Assembly: GCA_019637195.1 (NCBI GenBank)
Contig: JAHBWA010000096.1
Coordinates: forward strand, 1-33,908
Length of the DNA: 33,908 nt
Origin: Labilithrix sp.
Lineage (GTDB): Bacteria > Myxococcota_A > Polyangia > Polyangiales > Polyangiaceae
Direction: 5' to 3'
Shown here: positions 14,451-22,800 of the stretch, piece by piece
How the letters are laid out: every line of letters starts with the position of its first letter
Numbering within the stretch: position 1 is the first letter of the stretch
Translations under genes and position numbers: made by a program
The notes under the pieces: model-generated
What the model was told of the DNA's origin: nothing
The model's database searches: none
What the model saw: only the letters and a program-made list of their open reading frames with translations

Positions 14451-15791
14451 GTGAACCTCTCGAAGGCCCAGTGGCGGACGCTCTTCGTCGTCTGGCTGAC
14501 CTACGGCGCCTTCTACCTGTGCCGCGTCAACATCGGCCCTGCGCGCGTCGAGATCGAGAAGACCTTCGCGATCGATCCGCTCGAGATGGGCCTCGTGCTC
14601 GGCTCGCTCAAGATCGGCTACGCGATCGGCCAGCTCGTGAACGGACAGCTCGCCGAGCGCCTCGGCCCGAAGCGCATCCTCCTCACGGGCATCTTCGGAT
14701 CGGTCTCGGCGTGCTTGCTCTTCGCGTCGGCGGGGAAGCTCGTCGCCGTGCTGCCGTCGCTCGCCGGGCCGGTGAACGCCGTCGTTCGCGTGGTGTCCCC
14801 GAGCGCGGCGCTCGGCCCGGCGGCCGCGCTCCTGCTCGTCATCTGGTTCGCGAACGGTCTCTTCCAGGCCGGCGGCTGGCCGCCGACCGTGAAGATCATG
14901 GCGAGCTGGTACTCGCCCACCCAGCGCGGCCGCATGATGGGCGTCCTCGGCACGAGCTACCAGCTCGGCTCGGCGCTGACGATCGCGGCCTCCGGCGCGC
15001 TCGTCGCGTTCGCCGGCAACGACTACCGCGCCGCCTTCATCGTGCCCGCGGTCATCCTCGGCGGCGTCGGCGTCCACGCGCACCTCCGGATGCGCGAGCG
15101 CCCAGCGCGGGGCGAGGCTCCCTCGATCGACGAGATCACGAGCGCGGCGGCGGCGAAGAGCGGCGGCGACGCGAAGCTGTCGATCGGCCAGACGCTCCTC
15201 GTGACCTTCACGAACCCGCGCATCTGGATCCTCGCGCTCGCGCTGTTCGGGCTCGACATCGTCCGCTACGGCTTCCTCGACTGGGCGCCGGGGCACCTGA
15301 GGACGCTCCACGGCTCCGGCGTGCTCCTCGCCGGCCTGAAGGTCGCCGTCTTCCCGCTGGCCGGGGGCCTCGGCGCGCTCGCGTCGGGGTGGATGACCGA
15401 TCGCTGGTTCCAGTCGCGCCGCGCGCCGGTGATCGCGGTGACGATGGGCATGGTCGGCGTCCTCACCCTCGCCTTCGATCGCGTCGCTCCGCTCGGCGCC
15501 GGGCCGACCGTCGCCTGCCTCGCGGCGATCGGCTTCTTCCTCTACGGCGCGCAGATCCTCCTCGTCGGCACCGCGGCGCAGGACTTCGCCAAGCGCGGCA
15601 CGACCGCGGCGGCGGCGGGCTTCGTCGACTTCATGGGCTACATGGGCGCCTTCGGCGGCGACGTCGTCACCGGCTGGCTGCTCAAGAACCGGGACTTCCA
15701 CTCGGCGATCGTGTTCTGGGCGAGCGCCGCGCTCGTCGCTGCGGTGCTCTCCGCGCTCCTCTGGCGCGCGCGCCCGGTCAGCGCGTCCTGA
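14451..15791 (+). CDS. MFS transporter, organophosphate:phosphate antiporter-like
   Basis: A GTG at 14451 opens a 446-residue inner-membrane protein with about twelve hydrophobic helices. The N-terminus (KAQWRTLFVVWLTYGAFYLC then RVNIGPARVEIEKTF) and the loop GQLVNGQLAERLGPKRILLT follow the pattern of the GlpT/UhpT/UhpC (OPA) branch of the major facilitator superfamily. Another conserved block is GGWPPTVKIMASWYSPTQRG, and RRAPVIAVTMGMVG follows in the second half. OPA proteins exchange phosphate esters such as glycerol-3-phosphate or hexose-phosphate for phosphate, but the substrate here is not determinable. A long central loop (residues about 215-245, Ala/Gly/Ser-rich) separates the halves. 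It is followed 138 bases later by a stress protein on the same strand, with a hairpin in between, so they are probably separate transcripts. Confidence 0.85.
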   Translation: MNLSKAQWRTLFVVWLTYGAFYLCRVNIGPARVEIEKTFAIDPLEMGLVLGSLKIGYAIGQLVNGQLAERLGPKRILLTGIFGSVSACLLFASAGKLVAVLPSLAGPVNAVVRVVSPSAALGPAAALLLVIWFANGLFQAGGWPPTVKIMASWYSPTQRGRMMGVLGTSYQLGSALTIAASGALVAFAGNDYRAAFIVPAVILGGVGVHAHLRMRERPARGEAPSIDEITSAAAAKSGGDAKLSIGQTLLVTFTNPRIWILALALFGLDIVRYGFLDWAPGHLRTLHGSGVLLAGLKVAVFPLAGGLGALASGWMTDRWFQSRRAPVIAVTMGMVGVLTLAFDRVAPLGAGPTVACLAAIGFFLYGAQILLVGTAAQDFAKRGTTAAAAGFVDFMGYMGAFGGDVVTGWLLKNRDFHSAIVFWASAALVAAVLSALLWRARPVSAS

Positions 15792-15882
15792 GCGCGCGCC
15801 GACGCGGGACGCCACGCGAGACCGGCAGAGCCCGCCTCGGACGCCACGCTCCGGCGCTCGGACGGGCCAGCGCGAGCGCCGG

Positions 15883-15903
15883 CAGCCCCGCAGCGCGGGG
15901 CTG
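15883..15903 (+). terminator. Hairpin between MFS transporter and universal stress protein
   Basis: CAGCCCCGC-AGC-GCGGGGCTG is a perfect 9-bp stem with a 3-base loop. It lies 92 bases after the transporter stop and 27 bases before the stress-protein start. It may end the first transcript or sit in the leader of the second. No T-tract follows. Confidence 0.5.
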
Positions 15904-15929
15904 GCTCGTCCTGTGCACCGTCGCCGGCC

Positions 15930-16781
15930 ATGCGTCCCGAGCGGATCCTCTTCGCCACCGACCTCAGCTACCGGTGCGACCGCGCGCTCGATCGCACCGT
16001 CTCGCTCGCGCGCGAATGGACGTCCCGCTTGATCGTGCTGCACGCGCTCGAGGCGCCGTCGCCGGTGATCGACGCTCCGTCGTGGCGGCGCCCGCACGAT
16101 CCACGGCGCACCGCCGAGCGACGCATCCGCGACGACCTCGACGGCGCGGGCGCGCCCGATGTCGAGATCGACGTCCTCATCGAGCGCGGCGAGCCTGCAC
16201 CGTTGATCCTGGACGCCGCGAAGCGGCTCGGCTGCGAGCTCATCGTCACGGGCATCCGCCGCGACGACGCCGCGGGGACCGCGCTGCTCGGACGAACGGT
16301 CGGCGCCGTCGTGCGCGGCGCACGCGTGCCGGTGCTGACCGTCAAGGCCCGCGCGCGCGGCCCGTACCGCAGCGTCGCGGTGGCGAGTGACTTCTCGGAG
16401 GACTCGCGCCGCGCGCTCCTCACGACGCTCGCGCTCTTTCCGGCGGCCACGGTCCGCCTCTTTCATGCCCACGACGTGCTCTGCGAGGGGTTCATCGACG
16501 ACAAGATGGCCGCGCGCGACAGCGCCGCCGAAGAAGCTCGCGCGGAGGGCCGCGCGTTCATGGCTGGTGTACCTCCCACTTCGGCGGAGCGCGTCGAGCT
16601 GATCTGCGAATACGGCTCGCCGACGTCGCTCGCGCACGACCTGGTCGAGACGGCCGACGTCGAGCTCGTCGTCGCGGGGACCCGCGGCCGCGGCCGGGTC
16701 GTCGAGCTGGTCCTCGGCAGCGTCGCGCAGGAGCTCCTCGCGACGCTGCCCGGCGACGTGATGGTCGTCCCGCGCGCGTGA
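15930..16781 (+). CDS. Universal stress protein, tandem UspA domains
   Basis: The 283-residue product contains two UspA folds. Domain 1 (about 1-140) begins MRPERILFATDLSYRCDRAL and ends GARVPVLTVKA. Domain 2 (about 145-283) begins YRSVAVASDFSEDSRRALLT and ends PGDVMVVPRA. The second domain has the ATP-binding signature G-x2-G-x9-G-S (GTRGRGRVVELVLGS). In the first the pattern is imperfect (TGIRRDDAAGTALLGRT), so ATP binding may be confined to domain 2. UspA proteins are soluble and accumulate under starvation or respiratory stress. The gene converges on the ion-translocating operon with only 17 bases between stops, occupied by a hairpin. Confidence 0.9.
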   Translation: MRPERILFATDLSYRCDRALDRTVSLAREWTSRLIVLHALEAPSPVIDAPSWRRPHDPRRTAERRIRDDLDGAGAPDVEIDVLIERGEPAPLILDAAKRLGCELIVTGIRRDDAAGTALLGRTVGAVVRGARVPVLTVKARARGPYRSVAVASDFSEDSRRALLTTLALFPAATVRLFHAHDVLCEGFIDDKMAARDSAAEEARAEGRAFMAGVPPTSAERVELICEYGSPTSLAHDLVETADVELVVAGTRGRGRVVELVLGSVAQELLATLPGDVMVVPRA

Positions 16782-16800
16782 CGCCCGCCACGGGGGCGTC
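16780..16800. terminator. Bidirectional hairpin between stress protein and ion-translocating operon
   Basis: GACGCCC-(7 bases)-GGGCGTC overlaps both stop codons (TGA 16779-16781 on plus, 16799-16801 on minus). It is symmetric and fits the short convergent gap. It is weak and without T-tracts. Confidence 0.4.
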
Positions 16801-18625
16801 AGTCGAGGAGCGACGCCACGAGGGCCGCGATCAGGCAGAGCAGGAGCGCGCCGACGTTCTCGAAATCCGCCAATCGGTCGTCGGCGCGCTGGAGACGCGC
16901 CGACAGCCGGGCACCGCGGCGCTCGAGACGCAGTCGCCGCGCCGCCTCCACCCGCAGACGGCGGCGAACGCCGCGCGCCCGGCGCCCGACGACCACGATC
17001 GTGCGCTGCGCGCTCCGGAGCGCGGCCTCGACGAAGACCAGCACGTCGCCCGGAGGAACACGGGGAGCCTCGCGGCCCGTCCGCCGGAGCACGGTCGACG
17101 CGACCGCCGCCAGCGCGACGCCGGCGAGCACCGGCCACGCGCCCGACCACGAGGCGCCACTCTTCGCGTACGCGGCGCGCGGCTCGAGCGGAGATCCGAG
17201 CCCGAACGAGAGCGCCACGGCGGCCGCCAGCAGCACGAGCCACGGCAACCACAGCCCCGCGCGCGGGCCGCGCCCGCTCGCGCGAGGCGCGCGCGAGGCG
17301 CCCTCCGGCGTCGCGACACCGGGAAAGACGCTCGCGGAGGCGGCGGGAGAGACGCTCGCGGAGGCGGCGGGAGACGGCGCGGCGAGCGCGAGGAAGCGGA
17401 GCATGAGGAGCGTGCTGCCGACGGCCGCGATCGAGAGCAACGCGGCGAGCGCGCTCGCCCCGCGGGGCAACGCCATCGTCGCCTCCGTCAGCGCGCCCTT
17501 GGCGAGCGCGCCGCTCGTGAACGGCGCTCCGGCGATCGCGAGCGCTGCGCCGAGGAGGCCGAGCGTCACCAGACGAGCAGGCCAGCCGCGGCGCGTCTCC
17601 TTCGCGACCGCCGCGCCGAGGAAGAGGGAGCCCTTGGTCGTCGCGTGGTGGCTCGCGAAGAAGACGATCGCCGCCGTCGCCGGCGCGGCCGCGCCCGGCG
17701 CAGCGAGCGCGACGCCGAACGCGACGATCGCGAGGCCCATCTGACTGACGCTCGAATACGCGAGCACCACCTTGGGATCGTCTTGCAAGACACCCACCGC
17801 GGCCCCGTAGAGCGCCGTGACGAGACCGAGGACCGCGAGCGCGAGGCCGAGCCCGGGGAGCGACGCGACGCCGAGCGGCAAGAGCCGCAACCAGCCGAGG
17901 AGCGCGACCTCGATGATCGTGCCGCTCAGGATCGCGCTCGCCGGCGTCGGGGCGACGGGGTGCGCCAGCGGGAGCCACAGGTGAAGCAAGACGAGGCCGG
18001 CCTTCACCCCGAACCCGACGACCAGCAGCGCGCAGATCACGCCTCGATCCGGCGAGCGCGCGACGCTGACCGGCACCTCACCGAAGGGCAGATCGATTCG
18101 CTCGCGCACGACGAGCAGGAAGGCGGCGACGAGGAGCATCTCGCCGCCCAGGGCCATCACGAGGTAGGTGCGCGCGGCGCGGCGCGCGCTGTCGCTTCGC
18201 TCGTCGACGACGAGGCCGTACGCAGCGAACGTCATCACGGCGTAGAAGACGTAGAAGGTCGCGACGGAGCCGGCGAGGATCGCGCCGACGTTCCCCGCCA
18301 TCGTCACGAGGAAGAAGAACCAGAACGAGCACGCGTGCTGGCGCGCGCCCAGGTAGGCGCGCGCGAAGACGCCAGAGGCGAGCCAGAGCACCGCCGTGAA
18401 CGCGAGGAAGACGCGCGTCGCGGCGTCCGAGGTGCCGAGCCGCAAGCCGAGCAGCGCCGTCTCGAGCTCGAACGGCGGAGTGCCGTTGGCGAGGCTCGAC
18501 GCCAGCGCGGGCAAGGGCGCCCACGGCGCGAGGCGCGCCGCGAGCGGACGCAGGGCGACCACGCCCATCGCCGCGGCCAGCGCCAGCGGGACGAGCACGG
18601 CGAGGACGAGCCCGATCGCCGTCAC
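16799..18625 (-). CDS. Antiporter-like subunit (MrpD/NuoL-N type), third copy, with C-terminal extension
   Basis: The GTG at 18625 overlaps the upstream stop (GTGA), giving 608 residues with many membrane helices. The proton_antipo_M type core is recognisable: FYVFYAVMTFAAYGLVVDER, GVKAGLVLLHLWLPLAHPVA with the conserved helix-7 Lys, VLAYSSVSQMGLAIVAFG and FFASHHATTKGSLFLGAAVA. The helix-5 glutamate found in the other two copies (FYEMLTI, TLELATL) is replaced by Ala at residue 129 (codon 18239-18241). After about residue 430 come a Ser/Ala linker with an 8-residue tandem repeat, two more hydrophobic segments and a basic amphipathic helix with a terminal membrane segment (GALLLCLIAALVASLL). 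This tail is reminiscent of the lateral helix of NuoL, but that is only a guess. It is the last gene of the operon. Confidence 0.8.
   Translation of the reverse strand: MTAIGLVLAVLVPLALAAAMGVVALRPLAARLAPWAPLPALASSLANGTPPFELETALLGLRLGTSDAATRVFLAFTAVLWLASGVFARAYLGARQHACSFWFFFLVTMAGNVGAILAGSVATFYVFYAVMTFAAYGLVVDERSDSARRAARTYLVMALGGEMLLVAAFLLVVRERIDLPFGEVPVSVARSPDRGVICALLVVGFGVKAGLVLLHLWLPLAHPVAPTPASAILSGTIIEVALLGWLRLLPLGVASLPGLGLALAVLGLVTALYGAAVGVLQDDPKVVLAYSSVSQMGLAIVAFGVALAAPGAAAPATAAIVFFASHHATTKGSLFLGAAVAKETRRGWPARLVTLGLLGAALAIAGAPFTSGALAKGALTEATMALPRGASALAALLSIAAVGSTLLMLRFLALAAPSPAASASVSPAASASVFPGVATPEGASRAPRASGRGPRAGLWLPWLVLLAAAVALSFGLGSPLEPRAAYAKSGASWSGAWPVLAGVALAAVASTVLRRTGREAPRVPPGDVLVFVEAALRSAQRTIVVVGRRARGVRRRLRVEAARRLRLERRGARLSARLQRADDRLADFENVGALLLCLIAALVASLLD
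17327..17374 (-). repeat. Perfect 24-bp tandem repeat (2 copies) inside the third antiporter-like gene
   Basis: Two identical 24-base units (17327-17350 and 17351-17374) encode a duplicated 8-residue Ser/Ala-rich unit (SPAASASV). They lie in the linker between the membrane core and the C-terminal extension. A recent slippage duplication that keeps the frame is the simplest explanation. Confidence 0.85.
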
Positions 18626-20112
18626 TCCGCGAACTCCCGCCTCGCGATGAGCTTCGCCCAGCCGAGCGGACTGAGGTCGGCGCCCGCGAGCACGCCGACG
18701 GCGAGCGACAGCGCCGCGGTCGCGAGCGTCGGGACGAGCAGCCAGAGGTCGACCTCGGCCCGTCCCGACGGGGCCCGCCAGGTCGTCGCCGGCTCGCCGA
18801 ACCACGCGTCGTAGACGATGGGCAGGAAATACGCCGCGTTGAGCAGCGCGCTCGCGCCGAGGACGACGACGACCCACGGCTCGTTCGCGGCGAGCGCCCC
18901 GAGCCCGAGGTACCATTTCGTGATCCAGCCGGCCACGGGCGGCACGCCGATCATCCCGAGCGCTCCGACGGTGAACGCGCCCATCGTGAGCGGCATGCGC
19001 CGCCCGATACCGCGGAGCGCGCCGACCTCGTGGACGCCGAGCTCCTCGGCGACGTTGCCGGCGCAGAAGAAGAGCGTGACCTTCATCAGCCCCTGATGAA
19101 CGAGGTGCACGATCCCACCGATGGTCGAGAGCGTGCCGAAGACCGCCACGCCTAGGACGATGTACGAGATCTGACTCACCGTCGAATAGGCCAACCTGCG
19201 CTTCAGGTCCTTCTGCCCGAGAGCCTTGATCGAGCCGTAGAGGATCGTGATCGCGGCGACGATCGCCAGCGGGCGCATCACGCCGAGATCGCGCGCGAGC
19301 CGGACGCCGTAGACGTCGTACACGACCCGCGTGATCCCGAACGCGCCCGCCTTCACGACGGCGACCGCGTGGAGCAAGGCGCTCACCGGCGCCGGCGCCA
19401 CCATCGCCTCCGGCAGCCATCGGTGAAGCGGGAACACCGCCGCCTTCACCGAGAGCCCGCCGACGAGCAGCACGAACGCGACCACCAGCGCGGCCCGATG
19501 CTCCGGCGCCGCCGCGGGCAGCGCGCCCCGCTCGACGAAGTCGAGAGGACCGAGCAGCGAATAAATGAGGAGCACCCCGGCGAGGAAGACGGCGCCGCCG
19601 CCGATCGTGTAGCGGAGGTACACGTCTCCGGCGCGCAGCGCCTCGGGGGTGCCCCGGTGCACGACGAGCGGATACGTGGTGATCGTGAGCATCTCGTAGA
19701 AGAGGAAGAACGTGAGCAAGTTGCCCGCGAGCGCGATCCCCATCGTCGACGCGACGCACAGCGAGAAGAAGCCGAAGAAGCGGCTGCGGTGAGGTGATCC
19801 CTCGAGGTAGCCGACGGCGTAGGCGGTGGTCGCGAGCCACAGCACCGCCGAGAGCGTGACGAACAGGAGCGCGAACGGATCCGCGCGGAGGAGGATGTCC
19901 ACGTCCGCGAGGAACGGGATGCGTGTCTCGTAGCGGCGGCCCGCGTACACCCCGCGGACCATGACCGCCGTGAGGACGAGCTTCGCGCACGCGGCCGAGA
20001 CGTTGATCGTGGTGCGAGCGCCGTGACGGCGCTCGGGTAAGAAGAAGAGGAGCACCCCCGGGACGAGCGAGGTGAAGAGGACCCAGAGCGGCAGCGTGGC
20101 CTCGAGCGTCAT
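18622..20112 (-). CDS. Antiporter-like subunit (MrpD/NuoL-M type), second copy
   Basis: ATG 20112 overlaps the upstream stop (ATGA). The 496-residue product has about fourteen membrane helices and the full proton-channel signature: FFLFYEMLTITTYPLVVHRG with the helix-5 Glu, GGLSVKAAVFPLHRWLPEAM with the helix-7 Lys, PAPVSALLHAVAVVKAGAFG, LKRRLAYSTVSQISYIVLGV and HLVHQGLMKVTLFFCAGNVA. These identify a MrpD/MbhH/NuoL-type subunit that moves H+ (or Na+) through half channels. Of the three copies it looks the most canonical. It is embedded in the coupled eight-gene operon. Confidence 0.88.
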   Translation of the reverse strand: MTLEATLPLWVLFTSLVPGVLLFFLPERRHGARTTINVSAACAKLVLTAVMVRGVYAGRRYETRIPFLADVDILLRADPFALLFVTLSAVLWLATTAYAVGYLEGSPHRSRFFGFFSLCVASTMGIALAGNLLTFFLFYEMLTITTYPLVVHRGTPEALRAGDVYLRYTIGGGAVFLAGVLLIYSLLGPLDFVERGALPAAAPEHRAALVVAFVLLVGGLSVKAAVFPLHRWLPEAMVAPAPVSALLHAVAVVKAGAFGITRVVYDVYGVRLARDLGVMRPLAIVAAITILYGSIKALGQKDLKRRLAYSTVSQISYIVLGVAVFGTLSTIGGIVHLVHQGLMKVTLFFCAGNVAEELGVHEVGALRGIGRRMPLTMGAFTVGALGMIGVPPVAGWITKWYLGLGALAANEPWVVVVLGASALLNAAYFLPIVYDAWFGEPATTWRAPSGRAEVDLWLLVPTLATAALSLAVGVLAGADLSPLGWAKLIARREFAE

Positions 20113-21533
20113 GACGGCCCCGCCAGCTTCAAGAGCGCGCTCAGCCGAGTCGGGATCAGGCCGAGCACCAGCGCGAGGACGGCGAGCGTGAGGCTCACGA
20201 GCTCGGCGGGACGCGGCGCCCGCTGGAGCCGCGAGCCACCGCGCTCGGGCGAGAACGCCCCGCGAAGGATCGGGAAGACGTAGCCGGCGGCGAGGAGTCC
20301 GCCCGCGATCACCGCCGCCGCCCACCACCACTCTCCGCGCTCGAGCGCGGCTCGGGCCAGGAGCCACTTCGCGACGAACCCGCCGCTCGGCGGCAAGCCC
20401 ATGAGGCTCATGCCCGCGAGCCCGAGGGCGACGAACGTGAGCGGACGCTGGTGCGCGACGCCCTTCGTCGCGTCGAGCATGTCGTGACCGACGGAACGTT
20501 CGACGACCTCCACGGCCATGAACATCGAGGCGCTCGCCGCCGCGTGCGAGACGATGACGTATGCCGCGCCGGTCCACGCGTCGGACGTGCCCAGCGGGAA
20601 GAAGAGGAACAGGTAGCCGACGTGTGCGACGCTCGAGTACGCGAGCACGCGCTTCAGGCGGCGGGCGCGGAGCGCCAGGGCCGAGCCCCAGACGATCGCG
20701 AGGACGCCGAGCGCCCCGAGCACCCGCGCGCCGCCGCCGCCGAGCGCGCGCGGGAAGACCTCGACCCATAGCCTGACGAGCACCACGTAGGGCGCCTTGC
20801 CGATCAGCCCCGACAGGAGCGCGCTGACGGCCGGCGGAGCGCTCGTGTACGCTGGCGGGAGCCACGCGTGCAGCGGGAACAGCCCCGCCTTGAGGCAGAG
20901 CCCCGCCGTCATGAGCGCGAGCGCGGCCGAGGACCCCGGCCCGGACGAGACGCGTCCTCGGAGCAGATCGAGGTCGAGCGTGGCCGCGACTGCGTAGAGC
21001 AGGGCGATCCCCATGAGGTAGAAGAGCGAGCCGACGAGCGACAGGAGCAGGTAGCGAAGGCCCGCGGCGAGCGCGCGCCGACCTCGATCGACGACGATGA
21101 GCCCCACGGCGGCGAGCGTCGCCAGCTCGAGCGTGACGTACAGGTTGAAGACGTCGGCCGAGAGGGAGAGCGCGTTCAGCGCAGCCCAGGCGAAGACCCA
21201 CAGCGCGAAGAACCGGCGCGCGCGCGCGCCGCCATGCCGTCCGAGCGCGTGGACGCTGACGAGCGGCCCCACCACTCCGCACGTCGTCAGCATGAGCGCC
21301 CCGAGGCCGTCGGCGCGGAGCATGATCCCGAGCGGCGCGCCCCACGCGCCGGCGGCGCTGCTCGCCGCGCCGCCCGCGCAGACCTGCCAGACCGTGGCGC
21401 CCGCGGAGGCGACCGTGGCCATCGAGGCGATGACGGCGAGCGGGACGGCGCGCCGGACGAAGAGCACCGAGAGCGTCGCTCCCGCGAGCGGCGCGAGGAC
21501 CGTCCACGAGATCCACGGCGTCGAGCCGATCAT
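20109..21533 (-). CDS. mnhD: Antiporter-like subunit (MrpD/NuoN type), first copy
   Basis: From ATG 21533 (ATGA overlap with the C subunit) this gives 474 residues, of the length of MrpD. Motifs include VFNLYVTLELATLAAVGLIV with the helix-5 Glu, GLCLKAGLFPLHAWLPPAYT with the helix-7 Lys, SAPPAVSALLSGLIGKAPYV, LKRVLAYSSVAHVGYLFLFF and GLPPSGGFVAKWLLARAALE. It sits directly after the C-type subunit, as MrpD follows MrpC in classical mrp operons, so the symbol is given by position and length. It would form one ion channel of the membrane module together with the neighbouring subunits. Confidence 0.85.
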   Translation of the reverse strand: MIGSTPWISWTVLAPLAGATLSVLFVRRAVPLAVIASMATVASAGATVWQVCAGGAASSAAGAWGAPLGIMLRADGLGALMLTTCGVVGPLVSVHALGRHGGARARRFFALWVFAWAALNALSLSADVFNLYVTLELATLAAVGLIVVDRGRRALAAGLRYLLLSLVGSLFYLMGIALLYAVAATLDLDLLRGRVSSGPGSSAALALMTAGLCLKAGLFPLHAWLPPAYTSAPPAVSALLSGLIGKAPYVVLVRLWVEVFPRALGGGGARVLGALGVLAIVWGSALALRARRLKRVLAYSSVAHVGYLFLFFPLGTSDAWTGAAYVIVSHAAASASMFMAVEVVERSVGHDMLDATKGVAHQRPLTFVALGLAGMSLMGLPPSGGFVAKWLLARAALERGEWWWAAAVIAGGLLAAGYVFPILRGAFSPERGGSRLQRAPRPAELVSLTLAVLALVLGLIPTRLSALLKLAGPS

Positions 21534-21847
21534 CGTGGGGGCCCGTCCGGCGGAGGTGCGGAGGCGTCCCTCACCTCGGCCGAGAGGGCTCGCGCGATGG
21601 CCACCGCGAGGGCGGTCGCGCTGACCGAAATGACGATGCCCGTGAGCACCAGCGCGTGGGGGACGGGGTCGGGGATCGCGGACGGCGCGCGGCGGGCGCT
21701 CGCCACGAGCAGGAGGAAGACCCCGCCGCCCATGATGTTGACGCCGAGCACTCGCCGCACGACGTGCGCCGTCGACCCGAACGCGCCGAAGACCCCGGCC
21801 GCGAACACCCCGATCGCCGCGGCGCCGTAGAGGCCCCACACGCTCAT
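21530..21847 (-). CDS. mnhC: MrpC/MnhC (NuoK-like) subunit
   Basis: The 105-residue product has three hydrophobic helices. It carries the family signature GVNIMGGGVFLLLVAS and, in the second loop and third helix, DPVPHALVLTGIVISVSATA, which is diagnostic of the MnhC/NuoK group. In Mrp complexes it is a small membrane subunit packed between the antiporter-like subunits. Both ends overlap the neighbouring genes by 4 bases. The C-terminus is Pro/Asp-rich and probably cytoplasmic. Confidence 0.9.
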   Translation of the reverse strand: MSVWGLYGAAAIGVFAAGVFGAFGSTAHVVRRVLGVNIMGGGVFLLLVASARRAPSAIPDPVPHALVLTGIVISVSATALAVAIARALSAEVRDASAPPPDGPPR

Positions 21848-22800
21848 GACGGGTCCGTCCCACGCGCGCCCGGCTCAGGGCCGCTCGGCGGCGAAGGGAA
21901 GAACATGACGAGGATGACCGCGATCGAGATCGTCAGCGCGAGCTCGAGGGCGAAGATGAGCGGCCCGGCCCAGGGCCGCGGATAGTCGAGGAGGTCGTGT
22001 CCTCGGACGACCGGCACGCTCGCGAGGACGACGAACACGACCAGACCGAGCACGAGCGCCGCGCGCACGCGCAGCGACATCCGGAGCACCGGGAGCGCGC
22101 CGGTCAGCTGGAGCGTCACCCCGCAGCCGGCGAGGATGGTGCCCGCCTGGAACGCGCCCCCGGGGGCGTGCGAGCCCTCCCACACGAGGAAGCCGGCGAG
22201 GACGATGCTCGCCGGGACGAGGAGGTGCAAGAACGCCGCGAGGAGCTCCGAGATGGGCTCCCTTCGCGGCTCCGGCCGCCGCCGCTGGACCGCGCGCACC
22301 GCGAGCGCCGCGACGAGCAGCACCGCCACCTCGAGGAGCGTGTCGTAGCCTCGAAAGTCGAGGAGCACGGCGGTGATCGGGTGCAGCGCGCCGCTCTGCG
22401 CGATGTGCTCGCGGACCAGCTCGGTCAAGCCTCGGCTTCGCGCGGGCAGCCGAAGGATCGTCGCGCCCAGCCAGACCGCGAGCCCGGTGAGGAGCGCCAG
22501 GCTGCCGGCGCGGACCGTGAGCCTGACGCGGGGCGCGACGGACGACGGACGACGCGCGAGCGGCTCGATCGACGGGAGCGCGCTCAGGAGGAGCGCGCCC
22601 GTCAGCCCGGAGCCGACCGCCGCCTCGACCAGCGCGACGTCGATCGCGTCGAGGCGGGCCCAGGCGAGCGCCGAGACGAAGCCCAAGGCGATGAAGAGCA
22701 TGATCGCCTTGTCGAGCGACGCCGCGGTGACCACGCCCCACGCGACGAGCGGGAGGAGCACCGCGAGGACGCCGTCGAGCAGCCAGTCGACCGCGGTCAC
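21844..22800 (-). CDS. mnhB: Fused DUF4040 (MbhD-like) - MbhE-like - MnhB membrane subunit
   Basis: A GTG at 22800 (GTGA overlap) opens 318 residues. The first ~75 residues (LLDGVLAVLLPLVAWGVVTA, KAIMLFIALGFVSALAW, VALVEAAVGSGLTGALLL) match the DUF4040/MbhD segment. Residues about 100-180 resemble the short MbhE-type linker subunit. The C-terminal part (LLVPASIVLAGFLVWEGSHA then PGGAFQAGTILAGC) carries the MnhB signature H-x-P-G-G-x-F. In classical systems these are separate genes (mbhD, mbhE, mbhF) or the tail of MrpA plus MrpB. Here they are one reading frame without a break. The large MrpA N-terminal part is not present in this gene. Confidence 0.82.
   Translation of the reverse strand: MTAVDWLLDGVLAVLLPLVAWGVVTAASLDKAIMLFIALGFVSALAWARLDAIDVALVEAAVGSGLTGALLLSALPSIEPLARRPSSVAPRVRLTVRAGSLALLTGLAVWLGATILRLPARSRGLTELVREHIAQSGALHPITAVLLDFRGYDTLLEVAVLLVAALAVRAVQRRRPEPRREPISELLAAFLHLLVPASIVLAGFLVWEGSHAPGGAFQAGTILAGCGVTLQLTGALPVLRMSLRVRAALVLGLVVFVVLASVPVVRGHDLLDYPRPWAGPLIFALELALTISIAVILVMFFPSPPSGPEPGARGTDPS

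Noticed and set aside
14451..14500. Possibility that the CAAX protein and the MFS transporter are one operon unit of related function
   Set aside because: They are 106 bases apart on the same strand, but nothing in the sequence links their roles, and the GTG start of the transporter shows no coupling.
14283..17978. 1231-codon minus-strand ORF
   Set aside because: Spans three good genes in antisense or wrong frame, with Arg/Ala/Asp-rich sequence lacking any domain.
16782..18814. 678-codon plus-strand ORF opposite the antiporter-like subunits
   Set aside because: Very rich in Arg, Glu and Asp, the usual antisense pattern of hydrophobic membrane genes; the minus strand has strong subunit motifs.
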